From the NCBI RefSeq assembly GCF_006715725.1, contig NZ_VFNU01000001.1, positions 372,001 through 436,000 of the forward strand: a stretch of 64,000 bases of DNA, written 5' to 3'. A program made the position numbers and the translations under genes. Shown here one piece after another: positions 23,054 through 31,020 of the stretch. The notes beneath the pieces were generated by a model. That model made no database searches, was not told the origin of the DNA, and worked only from the letters and a program-made list of their open reading frames with translations. This DNA comes from Nocardioides sp. SLBN-35. GTDB lineage: Bacteria > Actinomycetota > Actinomycetes > Propionibacteriales > Nocardioidaceae. The first letter of the stretch is position 1. Every line of letters starts with the position of its first letter.

Positions 23054-24036
23054 CAGCCGAGCTCGGCGAGCTGCGTGCCGACCGACACCGCACCGTCGGC
23101 GAGCCGGACGCCGGGCGTGGTCTCGGAGAAGGGCAGCACGACGTACGCCTCCGCCTGGACGGCCCGCAGGCTCTTGAGCACCGGGTCCTTCTCGAGCAGC
23201 GCGATCTTCTCCTCGGCGCTCGACCAGCCCGCGTCGGCCACCACGATCACGTCGGGGTCGGCCGCGACGACCTCCTCCCAGCTGACGTCGGCCCAGCCGC
23301 CCTCGACGTCGGCGAAGACGTTGGTCGCGCCGACGGCATCGAGGATCAGCTGTGGGCCGCCGTCGCCGGTGCCGGCGAACGCCGTCTTGTCGCCGGAGTC
23401 GTACCAGAACACGTCCAGGCCGGCGCCCGGCTTCGTCGCGGCCAGCTCGTCGAGCTGTCCCTGCTGCTCCCTCTCGAGGGCGGCGGCCCGCTCGGGAACG
23501 CCGAAGACGTCGGCGACCGTCTCGATCTCGTCCCAGACCGAGTCGAACGAGACGTCGGCGCTCGGCCGGTTGTCGCCGCAGCCGAACAGGGACAGGAAGG
23601 AGCCGATCCCGAGGTCCGCGAGCTCGTCCTGCGTCCCGGCCGACTCGGCGGCGAACGCGCTGGCGTAGGAGCCGTAGACGAAGTCGGGCTTCGCGGCGAG
23701 CAGTGTCTCGTGGTCGGGGTACTCCTTCGACAGCACCGGCACCGCGTCGTACGTCTCCTGCCACTTCTCCGGCACCGCGTCGTCGAGGTACGCCGTCCCC
23801 ACCATCCGGTCGGACAGGTCGAGCGCCAGCATCACCTCGGTGGCGCCCTGGTTCATGGTGACCGCGCGCTCGGGCGGCGCGGCGACGGTGGCAGTGAAGC
23901 CGCAACCGCTCGCCTCGACGGGGAAGCCGGCGGCGGTGGCGATCCTCTCCCGTGCCTCGGGGGCGCCGGCACAGGCGGTGAGGAGCAGGGGGAGTGCGGC
24001 GAGGGCAGCCAGGAAGCGGGTACGACGGAACGTCAC
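23053..24036 (-). CDS. btuF: Substrate-binding lipoprotein, cobalamin ABC transporter
   Basis: 327 aa if started at GTG 24036; GTG 24042 is an alternative. Signal peptide FRRTRFLAALAALPLLLTAC with a lipobox ending at cysteine, so the protein is anchored outside the membrane. The mature part has the two-lobe class III fold of BtuF/FhuD: RAVTMNQGATEVMLALDLSDRMVG..., ETLLAAKPDFVYGSYASAF and DVIVVADAGWSSAEEK. Iron siderophores are the alternative substrate class, but the cobalamin riboswitch immediately upstream argues for corrinoids. Confidence 0.87.
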   Translation of the reverse strand: MTFRRTRFLAALAALPLLLTACAGAPEARERIATAAGFPVEASGCGFTATVAAPPERAVTMNQGATEVMLALDLSDRMVGTAYLDDAVPEKWQETYDAVPVLSKEYPDHETLLAAKPDFVYGSYASAFAAESAGTQDELADLGIGSFLSLFGCGDNRPSADVSFDSVWDEIETVADVFGVPERAAALEREQQGQLDELAATKPGAGLDVFWYDSGDKTAFAGTGDGGPQLILDAVGATNVFADVEGGWADVSWEEVVAADPDVIVVADAGWSSAEEKIALLEKDPVLKSLRAVQAEAYVVLPFSETTPGVRLADGAVSVGTQLAELG

Positions 24037-24109
24037 GGTCACTCTTTCGGTCCGAGGCTCTTGCGCGAAGCCTGTGTGGGTGGGTGACGCGGACCCTGGA
24101 GGATCCACG

Positions 24110-24290
24110 GCCAGCAGGTCTTCGGACTCGGGATCGACCGGACGGAGCGCCTTCCCAGCAACGCCGGCCGAGTGTCTGCCGTGCGTCGCCAGTGGCGTGC
24201 TGCCCCGCCCGTCACCCTCACCGCTGCGCGTCAGTCCCGGACTTCCACCGGGTTCCCTGACTCACGATGCTCGTGAGCACGACTGGCAGG
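24110..24290 (-). promoter_or_regulatory. Cobalamin riboswitch
   Basis: Read on the minus strand, the element contains GGGAACCCGGTGGAAGTCC followed by GGGACTGACGCGCAGCGGTGA-type sequence (core of the aptamer) and, near its 3' end, the B12 box AGTCCGAAGACCTGC. GCCAG near 24287 can pair with CTGGC near 24112 to close the outer stem. It sits directly upstream of the btuFCD-like operon and should repress it when cobalamin is plentiful. It accounts for about half of the 418-bp gap 24037-24454. Confidence 0.9.
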
Positions 24291-24419
24291 GCGGACGCTA
24301 GCACGGGCGCTCCCGGCCGCTCCGGGGGTTCTGGACGGACGCGGGGCGCCCCCACCTCGTGCCCGCCCGGGCGAGTGGTGGGGGACGCCCCGCAGGGGTA
24401 GCAAGTCCCGGTCCGATTG

Positions 24420-24436
24420 TTGCAAATAACTTGCAA
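24420..24436. promoter_or_regulatory. Nur-type (nickel) operator upstream of superoxide dismutase
   Basis: TTGCAA-ATAAC-TTGCAA: two TTGCAA hexamers with a 5-nt spacer, 18 bp upstream of the SOD start codon. This equals the Nur box described in Streptomyces (tTGCaa-N5-ttGCAA), where the nickel-responsive Fur-family repressor Nur shuts off the iron SOD gene sodF. The arrangement predicts Ni-dependent repression here as well. Confidence 0.8.
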
Positions 24437-24454
24437 TAGCGAAAGGCTTGCGAC

Positions 24455-25075
24455 ATGTCCGTCTATGCGCTGCCCGACCTGCCCTACGACTACGCCGCCC
24501 TGGAGCCCTACATCTCGGGCGAGATCATGGAGCTGCACCACGGCAAGCACCACAACGCCTACGTCACCGGCATCAACACCGCCGTCGAGCAGCTCGCGGA
24601 GGCACGCGAGCAGGAGTCCTTCGGCAGCCTCTCGACGCTCGAGAAGAACCTGGCGTTCCACCTCGGCGGCCACGTCAACCACTCCGTGTTCTGGCCCAAC
24701 ATGTCACCCGACGGCGGCGACAAGCCGACCGGCGAGCTGGCGCAGGCGATCGAGGAGCACTTCGGTGGCTTCGACAGGTTCCGCGCCCACTTCCAGGCCA
24801 ACGCGCTGGGCGTCCAGGGCTCCGGCTGGTCGGTCCTCACCTGGGACACGCTGGCCCAGCGGCCCTACATCATCCAGCACTTCGACCACCAGGGGAACGT
24901 GCCGATCTGCATGGTCCCGCTGCTCATGCTCGACATGTGGGAGCACACCTACTACCTGCAGTACCGCAACGACAAGGCCACCTTCGTCCAGCAGTGGTGG
25001 AACATCGTCAACTGGGCCGACGTGCAGCGCCGCTTCGAGGCCGCGGTCGCCCAGACCCCCGGACTGATCGCCTGA
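24455..25075 (+). CDS. sodF: Superoxide dismutase, Fe/Mn family (SodF-like)
   Basis: 206 aa, cytoplasmic, no signal peptide. The metal ligands of Fe/Mn SOD are all visible: H28 (ELHHGKHH), H76 ([10 protein letters not shown]), D160 and H164 (DMWEH). Normal family length. The metal cannot be settled from sequence alone, but a perfect Nur box 18 bp upstream of the ATG makes an iron-type SodF, repressed by nickel, most likely; a separate nickel SOD elsewhere in the genome would be expected. Monocistronic by spacing. Confidence 0.95.
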   Translation: MSVYALPDLPYDYAALEPYISGEIMELHHGKHHNAYVTGINTAVEQLAEAREQESFGSLSTLEKNLAFHLGGHVNHSVFWPNMSPDGGDKPTGELAQAIEEHFGGFDRFRAHFQANALGVQGSGWSVLTWDTLAQRPYIIQHFDHQGNVPICMVPLLMLDMWEHTYYLQYRNDKATFVQQWWNIVNWADVQRRFEAAVAQTPGLIA

Positions 25076-25187
25076 TCCGGGCTGCGGGACGCCGGGGCCC
25101 ACCGACCAACGGAGGGGGCGGCGCCGACCGCGGTCCGGTTCGAGGTGCTGGTGCGGCGGGCGACGTACGGCAGGTGAACCCGCCGGA

Positions 25188-26438
25188 ATGGACATCCGAC
25201 GCCTGGTGTTCCATGACTCCGTGACAGCCACCTCCGCCGACGCCGCCCAGGACAGCCGCCTCCAGCGCCTGCTCGTCGTCCTCGGGATCGTGGTCCTCGC
25301 GTTCAACCTGCGTCCGGCCGCGTCCAGCGTCGGCCCGCTGCTCGAGGAGATCCGGGCCGGCGTCCCACTCGGTAGCACGGAGGCCGGGATCCTCACCACG
25401 CTGCCGGTGATCTGCTTCGCCGTGGTCGGCGGGGCCGCACCGAGGCTGGCGTCCTGGATCGGGCTGCACCGGGTCGCCCTGATCGGCCTGCTGCTGCTCA
25501 CCGGGTGCCTGTGGGCCCGCGGGCACGTCCACCAGGGCTGGCTGTTCCTCGTCCTCTCCTTCACCGCGCTCGCCGGCGCTGCCACCGCCAACGTCCTGAT
25601 GCCGTCGCTGGTGAAGCTGCACTTCCCCGCCCGCGTCGGGCAGGTCACGGCGGTCTACACGACGTCGATGGCGGTCGGGCTCACCGCGTCGTCGGCGCTC
25701 AGCGTGCCGATCGCGTCCGGCAGCGGTGACCAGGTCGACTACACCCGTGGCCTGGTCGCGTGGTCGGTGACGGCGGGGATCGCGGTGCTGCCGTGGATCG
25801 GGCTGATCCGGCACGACCTCCACGAGGGGCGTCGTACCCGCTCGCTCGGGGTCGGCGCCATCGCCCGCACCCGGCTCGGGTGGGCGATGGCGGGCGCGTT
25901 CGGCCTGCAGTCGCTGCAGGCGTACGCGATCTTCGGCTGGTTCGCGCAGATGTGCCGCGATGCCGGCTACTCCGCGGAGGCGTCCGGGATCCTGCTCGGC
26001 GTCGTGACCGGTGCCAGCATCCCGCTCTCGCTGCTCATCCCGATCCTCGCCGGCCGGATGCGCGACCAGCGCTGGCTGCTGACCGCCCTGATCGCCTGCT
26101 ACCCGGTCGGGTACCTCGGCTTCCTCGCCGACCCGCGACCCCTCGGCTGGCTGTGGGCGCTCGCGATCGGCTGCGGCACCAGCACCTTCCCGCTGGTGCT
26201 GACCATGATCGGTCTGCGCGCCCGGACTCCCGAGGGCACCGCCGCACTGTCCGGCTTCACCCAGTCCACCGGCTACCTGATGGCCGCCGCCGGCCCGTTC
26301 GGCGTCGGCGCCCTGCACGCCGCGACGGGGACCTGGACGCCGTCGGTGCTCCTGCTGCTCGGCCTGTGCGTGCCGCTCTACCTGTGCGGGCTCTACGCCA
26401 CCGGTGACCGGTACGTCGAGGACGAGCTCGCCGGCTGA
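25188..26438 (+). CDS. MFS transporter, CynX/NimT family
   Basis: 416 aa from ATG 25188 (GTG 25221 is possible and would drop an 11-residue hydrophilic leader). Twelve membrane helices. The opening VLGIVVLAFNLRPAASSVGPLLEEIR and ILTTLPVICFAVVGGAAPRLA match the CynX/NimT group (cyanate or 2-nitroimidazole transporters), where FNLRPA is near invariant. Substrate in this organism unknown. It ends 64 bp before the response regulator gene and is probably a separate unit. Confidence 0.87.
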   Translation: MDIRRLVFHDSVTATSADAAQDSRLQRLLVVLGIVVLAFNLRPAASSVGPLLEEIRAGVPLGSTEAGILTTLPVICFAVVGGAAPRLASWIGLHRVALIGLLLLTGCLWARGHVHQGWLFLVLSFTALAGAATANVLMPSLVKLHFPARVGQVTAVYTTSMAVGLTASSALSVPIASGSGDQVDYTRGLVAWSVTAGIAVLPWIGLIRHDLHEGRRTRSLGVGAIARTRLGWAMAGAFGLQSLQAYAIFGWFAQMCRDAGYSAEASGILLGVVTGASIPLSLLIPILAGRMRDQRWLLTALIACYPVGYLGFLADPRPLGWLWALAIGCGTSTFPLVLTMIGLRARTPEGTAALSGFTQSTGYLMAAAGPFGVGALHAATGTWTPSVLLLLGLCVPLYLCGLYATGDRYVEDELAG

Positions 26439-26502
26439 TCTGCACGAAACCTCCACACGTCGTCCCCGCATCCCGCCCGCCGAGGCCCCTAGCCTCGGAG
26501 AC

Positions 26503-27219
26503 ATGGAGAGCGTGCGCCGCCTGGTCCTCGTCGTCGAGGACGACCCGGTCATCAACCAGGCGGTCGCGGACCGCCTCCAGGCCGAGGGGTACGACGTCGT
26601 CCGCGCCTTCGACGGTCCCGGCGCGGTGGCGGCGCACGCCGAGCACGCGCCGGACCTGGTGCTGCTCGACGTGATGCTGCCCGGCTACGACGGGCACGAG
26701 GTGTGCCGCCGGATCCAGGCCGACCGGCCGGTGCCCGTGCTGATGCTCACCGCCCGCGCGGACGAGGCCGACGTGCTGGTCGGGCTCGGGGTCGGGGCGG
26801 ACGACTACCTGACCAAGCCGTTCCGGATGCGCGAGCTGGTCGCCCGCGTCGCTGCGCTGCTGCGGCGCGTGGATCGCGCCACGGAGCTGGCCGGCCGCAA
26901 GGCTCTGGAGCTGGGTGACCTGCGGGTCGACGCGCCGGGCCGGCGGGTGTGGCGCGGCGAGGAGGAGGTGCGGCTCACGCCGACCGAGTTCGACCTGCTG
27001 CTGTGCCTCGCGGCGACGCCGGGTGCTGTCGTGACCCGCGAGAAGCTGCTCGCCGAGGTGTGGGGGTGGGCCGGTGCGACCGGGACCCGCACCGTGGACA
27101 GCCACGTGAAGGGGCTGCGGGCCAAGGTCGGTGCCGACCTGGTCCGTACGGCGCACGGGGTGGGCTATGCGCTCGAGGTGCCGGCGTTCCGCACCCCCTA
27201 CGGATTGGTCGAGGAATAG
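26503..27219 (+). CDS. Response regulator, OmpR/PhoB type
   Basis: 238 aa. Receiver: LVLVVEDDPVINQAVADRLQ, phospho-acceptor in LVLLDVMLPGYDG, Lys in DDYLTKPFRMRELVARV. Winged helix C-terminal: RLTPTEFDLLLCLAATPGAVVTREKLLAEVWGW and TVDSHVKGLRAKVG..LVRTAHGVGYALE. ATG 26503 lies 7 nt after a TAGCCT box, so the message may be leaderless. It is followed after 4 bp by the fused histidine kinase, its obvious partner. Confidence 0.94.
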   Translation: MESVRRLVLVVEDDPVINQAVADRLQAEGYDVVRAFDGPGAVAAHAEHAPDLVLLDVMLPGYDGHEVCRRIQADRPVPVLMLTARADEADVLVGLGVGADDYLTKPFRMRELVARVAALLRRVDRATELAGRKALELGDLRVDAPGRRVWRGEEEVRLTPTEFDLLLCLAATPGAVVTREKLLAEVWGWAGATGTRTVDSHVKGLRAKVGADLVRTAHGVGYALEVPAFRTPYGLVEE

Positions 27220-27223
27220 CCCG

Positions 27224-29809
27224 GTGAGCGACCAATACGTAGGGGGCGCGGGCGAACGGAGGGCACAGCCGCTGGTCGGCGTCCGCTCGATCAAGGTCAA
27301 GCTCGGCCTGCTCGTCGCTGCCAGCGCCACGGTCGCCGCGCTGGTCGCGGCCCTCGGCCGCTCCGACGGCGTCCCCACCTGGCTGACGATCCCCGTCACC
27401 ATCGGTCTCGCGCTGGCGCTGACGCAGCTGCTCGCGGTCGGGATGACCTCTCCGCTGCGGCAGATGACCGCCGCGGCCCGGCGGATGGCGACCGGCGACT
27501 ACGCCGTCCGCGTCCCCGACACCGCCCGCGACGAGGTCGGCGAGCTGGCCCGCGCGTTCAACACGATGGCCCGCGACCTCGCCGGCGTCGACCGCCAGCG
27601 GCGCGAGCTGGTCGCCAACGTCAGCCACGAGCTGCGCACCCCGCTCGCCGGGCTGCGGGCGGTCCTCGAGAACGTGGTGGACGGCGTCGCACCCGACGAT
27701 CCGGCGGTGCTGGCCACGGCGCTCACCCAGGCCGAGCGGATGAGCCGGCTGGTCGAGGACCTGCTCGACCTCGCCCGGGTCGACGCCGGCCGGGCGCCGC
27801 TCGCAGCCCGCCCCGTCCCGCTCGCCACGCTGCTGATGGACGCGGTCGCGGAGGCCGAGGCGCTCGGCCGCGGCGTGACGTACGACGTGCGTGTCACCCC
27901 ACCCGGGCTCGTCGTCACCGCCGACCCGGCCCGCCTGCACCAGCTGGTCGCCAACCTGCTCGACAACGCCTCGCGGCACAGTCCTTCCGGCGGGTCCGTC
28001 GTCGTGCGGGCCGAGGTCGCGGGGCAGCGGTACCGGATCGAGGTCCGCGACTCCGGCCCCGGCATCCCCGCGGCCGACCGCGAGCGCGTCTTCGAGCCGT
28101 TCGGCACCCTCGCCGCGTCCGCCGGGACGGGGAGCACCGGGCTCGGTCTCGCCATCGCGCGGTGGGTCACCGACCTGCACGGCGGCACCATCGGCTTCCT
28201 CGACCCGGCCGACGGGAGCAGCGGCGCCCGGGTCCGGGTCGACCTGCCGCTCGAACCCGCGGCCCGACCGGCCGCCGTACCGATCCAGGAGGCACCCGTG
28301 TCCACTCCCACCGCCCCATCGCCCGCCCCGTCGCCCGCCCCGGCCTCCCCACCCCCGTCGATCACCGACGACCTGCTCGGCGGGTTCTGGCCCGAGCGAG
28401 GTGTCCCGGCCCGCCCGGCCCTGCTGCTCGGCGCGCTCGGCGCCGGCCTGCTCGGCGGCCTGGTCCTGCCCGAGCGGGCGCTGGGCATCGGCACCTTCCT
28501 GGTCCTCCTCGCCGCCGGTGCCGTCGTGCTCGGCGCCAGCCGCGACCGACGCGACCCGTTCACGATGGCCTGCGCGGGACTGTGCGTGCTGCTCGCCGCG
28601 ACGTCCGTCGTACGCGCCGCCGAATGGGTGGTGGTGCTCTGCCTGCTCGCCGGGGCCGGCGTGTGCGTGATCGGCGTGACCCGCGGGCGCAGCCTGGGCG
28701 GCTTCCTGCTGTCCGGCCTGATGTGGCCGGTCGCCGGGCTGCGCGGGATGCCGTGGCTGGGGCGGACGATCGGGGCGATCCCGGTCGTCGGGCACGGCGC
28801 GGCGCTGCTGCGCACGCTGGTCTGGTCCGTGCTCGGGCTGGTCGTCTTCGGCGCCCTGTTCGCCTCCGCCGACGCCCTCGTCGCGGAGTGGATCGACGCG
28901 CTGCTGCCCGACCTCACCATCGACACCTTCGTGCTGCGGGCCTTCGTGACCGTCGCCGTCGGCGGGACGGTGCTCGCCGCGGCGTACCTCTCCCTCAACC
29001 CGCCGCGCGTCGACCGCGACACCACCGGCCCCCGTTCGGTGGCGCGCCGCTACGAGTGGCTCGCCCCGGTCCTCGTCGTCGTCGCCGTCTTCGCGGTCTT
29101 CCTCGTCGCACAGGCGACGGTCGTCTTCGGCGGGCACGCCTACCTGCAGCGCACGACCGGCCTGACGTACGCCGAGTACGTCCACGAGGGCTTCGCCCAG
29201 CTCACCGTGGCCACCGCCCTCACCCTGCTCGTGATCGCCGTCGCCGCCCGCAAGGCCCCGCGCGAGACGGCCTCCGACCGGCTCTGGCTGCGGGTGGCGC
29301 TCGGCGCGCTGTGCGCCGAGACCCTGGTCGTCGTCGCGTCCGCGCTGTACCGGATGGACGTCTACCAGGAGGCCTACGGCTTCACCCGGCTGCGCCTGCT
29401 CGTCGATGTCTTCGAGGGCTGGCTCGGCGTCCTGGTGCTCGCCGTCGTGGTCAGCGGCATCGGGCTGCGTGGCGCCTGGCTCGCCCGGTTCGCGCTGATC
29501 AGCGGCGTCGTCGGCCTGCTCGGCCTGGCCCTCGTCAACCCGGACGCCTGGATCGCCCGCCACAACCTGGACCGGTACGACGAGACCGGTCGCGTCGACT
29601 GGTTCTACCTCCGCGACCTCTCCGACGACGCCGTCCCGGTGCTCGCCGAGCTCACCGGCAACGACCGGGTGTGCGCGCTCGCGGGCCGCGAGGTCGGTGG
29701 GGACGACTGGCTGGAGTGGAACCTGGGGCGGGCCCGGGCCGACCATGCGCTCGACGACACGGGGACGGTCACGTCCGTGACGGACGGGTGCTCGGGCCGC
29801 GCCGACTGA
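27224..29809 (+). CDS. Histidine kinase fused to a large polytopic membrane domain (DUF4153/DUF4173-like)
   Basis: 861 aa from GTG 27224 behind GAGGAA. Residues 1-350 are a complete kinase: two helices, HAMP-like TSPLRQMTAAARRMATGDYAVRV, H-box VANVSHELRTPLAGLRAVLEN, N box LVANLLDNASRHSP, G boxes DSGPGIP and STGLGLAIARWV. A Pro/Ala/Ser-rich linker (about 355-385) leads to roughly ten membrane helices with DUF4153/DUF4173-type features (RDPFTMACAGLCVLLAA, AYLSLNPPRVDRD, VDWFYLRDLSDDAVPVLAEL). In relatives these are often separate neighbouring genes; here the frame is open throughout, yet an internal SD and GTG remain at the junction. Confidence 0.85.
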   Translation: MSDQYVGGAGERRAQPLVGVRSIKVKLGLLVAASATVAALVAALGRSDGVPTWLTIPVTIGLALALTQLLAVGMTSPLRQMTAAARRMATGDYAVRVPDTARDEVGELARAFNTMARDLAGVDRQRRELVANVSHELRTPLAGLRAVLENVVDGVAPDDPAVLATALTQAERMSRLVEDLLDLARVDAGRAPLAARPVPLATLLMDAVAEAEALGRGVTYDVRVTPPGLVVTADPARLHQLVANLLDNASRHSPSGGSVVVRAEVAGQRYRIEVRDSGPGIPAADRERVFEPFGTLAASAGTGSTGLGLAIARWVTDLHGGTIGFLDPADGSSGARVRVDLPLEPAARPAAVPIQEAPVSTPTAPSPAPSPAPASPPPSITDDLLGGFWPERGVPARPALLLGALGAGLLGGLVLPERALGIGTFLVLLAAGAVVLGASRDRRDPFTMACAGLCVLLAATSVVRAAEWVVVLCLLAGAGVCVIGVTRGRSLGGFLLSGLMWPVAGLRGMPWLGRTIGAIPVVGHGAALLRTLVWSVLGLVVFGALFASADALVAEWIDALLPDLTIDTFVLRAFVTVAVGGTVLAAAYLSLNPPRVDRDTTGPRSVARRYEWLAPVLVVVAVFAVFLVAQATVVFGGHAYLQRTTGLTYAEYVHEGFAQLTVATALTLLVIAVAARKAPRETASDRLWLRVALGALCAETLVVVASALYRMDVYQEAYGFTRLRLLVDVFEGWLGVLVLAVVVSGIGLRGAWLARFALISGVVGLLGLALVNPDAWIARHNLDRYDETGRVDWFYLRDLSDDAVPVLAELTGNDRVCALAGREVGGDDWLEWNLGRARADHALDDTGTVTSVTDGCSGRAD
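28287..28300 (+). promoter_or_regulatory. Internal Shine-Dalgarno and GTG start within the kinase fusion
   Basis: AGGAGG (28287-28292) followed after 5 nt by an in-frame GTG (28298-28300) exactly at the border between the kinase and the Pro-rich linker. Translation from here would yield a separate 503-residue membrane protein beginning V/M-STPTAPSPAP. Seen in sequence; use in vivo is inferred. Confidence 0.6.
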
Positions 29810-29824
29810 GCCACGGATCGAGGC

Positions 29825-30985
29825 TCACGTCTCCTCCCCGACTCGGCTCGCTCGTCCCGGCACGGGCGTGCCGTCGCCGCGCGTCATCCTCGCGGCCAGG
29901 GTGCGCCCGGCGCGGGCGAGCCATCGCTCGGGATCATGCATCGCGCGCTGCGCCGAGCCCGCGAGGCGTGCGAGCTCGACGACGTCGCCGACCGCCAGGA
30001 CCGATGACACGCCGGTCTCCATCTGGCCGCACACGAGCAGCGGCCGGACGCCGTGGGGCGCGGCGGCGTCGAGGACGTGGCCGACCACCTTGCCCTGCAG
30101 GGACTGCCGGTCGAAGCGCCCCTCGCCGGTGATGACGACGTCGGCCGCCGCCAGCTGGTCACCGAGCCCGAGTCGCTCACCGAGATACGTGGCACCGTCG
30201 CGCAGCTCGGCACCCCATGCGGTCGCGAGGGCGTAGCCGAGGCCGCCAGCCGCGCCGGCGCCCGGCGCGTCGGGCCGGCCTCCGAGCAGTTCGGCCCAGC
30301 GCTCGAGGTGAGCCTCGAGCAGCGCGACCTCCTCCGGGCCCGCGCCCTTCTGCGGGCCGAACTGGCGTGCGGCTCCGCGGGCACCGAGCAGAGGAGCGGT
30401 GACGTCGCTCAGGCAGAGGACTCCGCCGTCGGGCGCAGCCACGAGGTCGCGGAGGTCCACGTCGGCCACGGATCCCAGCGCGCGGCCGCCGTGCCCGATC
30501 GGGGCGCCGTCGGGACCGGTGATCCGTGCGCCGAGGGCGGCGAGCGCGCCCGCGCCGCCGTCGGTGCTCGCCGAGCCGCCCAGCGCGACCAGGATGCGGC
30601 GGGTCCGGGGGTGTCGCGCGGCGGCGGCGAGTGCCTGACCGAGGCCGGTGCTGGTGGCGTCGGCAGCCTCCGTGTGGGTGCCCATCGTGAAGCCGCAGGT
30701 CGTGGCGGTCTCGACCACCGCCGTGCCGTCGGGGAGCGCGAGCCATGAGGTGGACGCGGGGCGCCCGTCCGGGCCCGTGACGGTCAGGGGGTGCCGACGG
30801 GCGGCCGGTGCCCGCGACCGGAGGGCGTCCGCGGTGCCCTCGCCGCCGTCGGCCAGGGGAAGCAGGACCAGGTCGTCGTGGGGACGGACCTCGTGCCAGC
30901 CGGCGGCCACCGCCGCGGCGGCGGCGGAGGCGGTCGCGCTGCCCTTCAGCGAGTCGAGAGCGACCACCACACGGAGAGGAGACAT
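29825..30985 (-). CDS. Glycerate kinase (type I, GarK family)
   Basis: 386 aa from ATG 30985; ATG 30991 and 31006 are in-frame alternatives that run into the operator. Family blocks: VVVALDSLKGSATASAAAAAVAAG, PLADGGEGTADAL, VALGGSASTDGGAGALAALG, ARQFGPQKGAGPEEVALLEAHL and VITGEGRFDRQSLQGKVVGHVLDAA. It phosphorylates D-glycerate to 2-phosphoglycerate (or 3-). It is divergent from the hydrolase/peptidase pair with a shared palindromic operator, and fits downstream of the tartrate dehydrogenase at 37985, whose decarboxylating reaction can give glycerate. Confidence 0.9.
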   Translation of the reverse strand: MSPLRVVVALDSLKGSATASAAAAAVAAGWHEVRPHDDLVLLPLADGGEGTADALRSRAPAARRHPLTVTGPDGRPASTSWLALPDGTAVVETATTCGFTMGTHTEAADATSTGLGQALAAAARHPRTRRILVALGGSASTDGGAGALAALGARITGPDGAPIGHGGRALGSVADVDLRDLVAAPDGGVLCLSDVTAPLLGARGAARQFGPQKGAGPEEVALLEAHLERWAELLGGRPDAPGAGAAGGLGYALATAWGAELRDGATYLGERLGLGDQLAAADVVITGEGRFDRQSLQGKVVGHVLDAAAPHGVRPLLVCGQMETGVSSVLAVGDVVELARLAGSAQRAMHDPERWLARAGRTLAARMTRGDGTPVPGRASRVGEET

Positions 30986-30996
30986 TGTCATGCCTA

Positions 30997-31015
30997 TAGT
31001 CAACATGATTGACTA
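30997..31015. promoter_or_regulatory. Operator copy 1 of the TARTCA-N7-TGACTA palindrome
   Basis: TAGTCAACATGATTGACTA, a perfect 7-bp inverted repeat (TAGTCAA / TTGACTA) with a 5-nt centre, lies between the divergent glycerate kinase and hydrolase genes, 11 bp from the kinase ATG and 5 bp from the hydrolase GTG. A TGCCTAT element (30991-30997) abuts it. The same palindrome recurs at 33856 and 41193. Probably bound by the TetR protein encoded at 33070-33795. Confidence 0.75.
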
Positions 31016-31020
31016 GGCGT

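Noticed and set aside
21207..24036. Assignment as iron-siderophore transporter
   Set aside because: FecCD-type proteins allow it, but the cobalamin riboswitch in the leader is more specific evidence for corrinoid uptake.
26975..29746. Very long minus-strand open frame (923 codons)
   Set aside because: It is antisense to the response regulator and kinase fusion; composition is Arg/Gly/Asp/Glu-rich without domains, as expected from the complementary strand of GC-rich codons.
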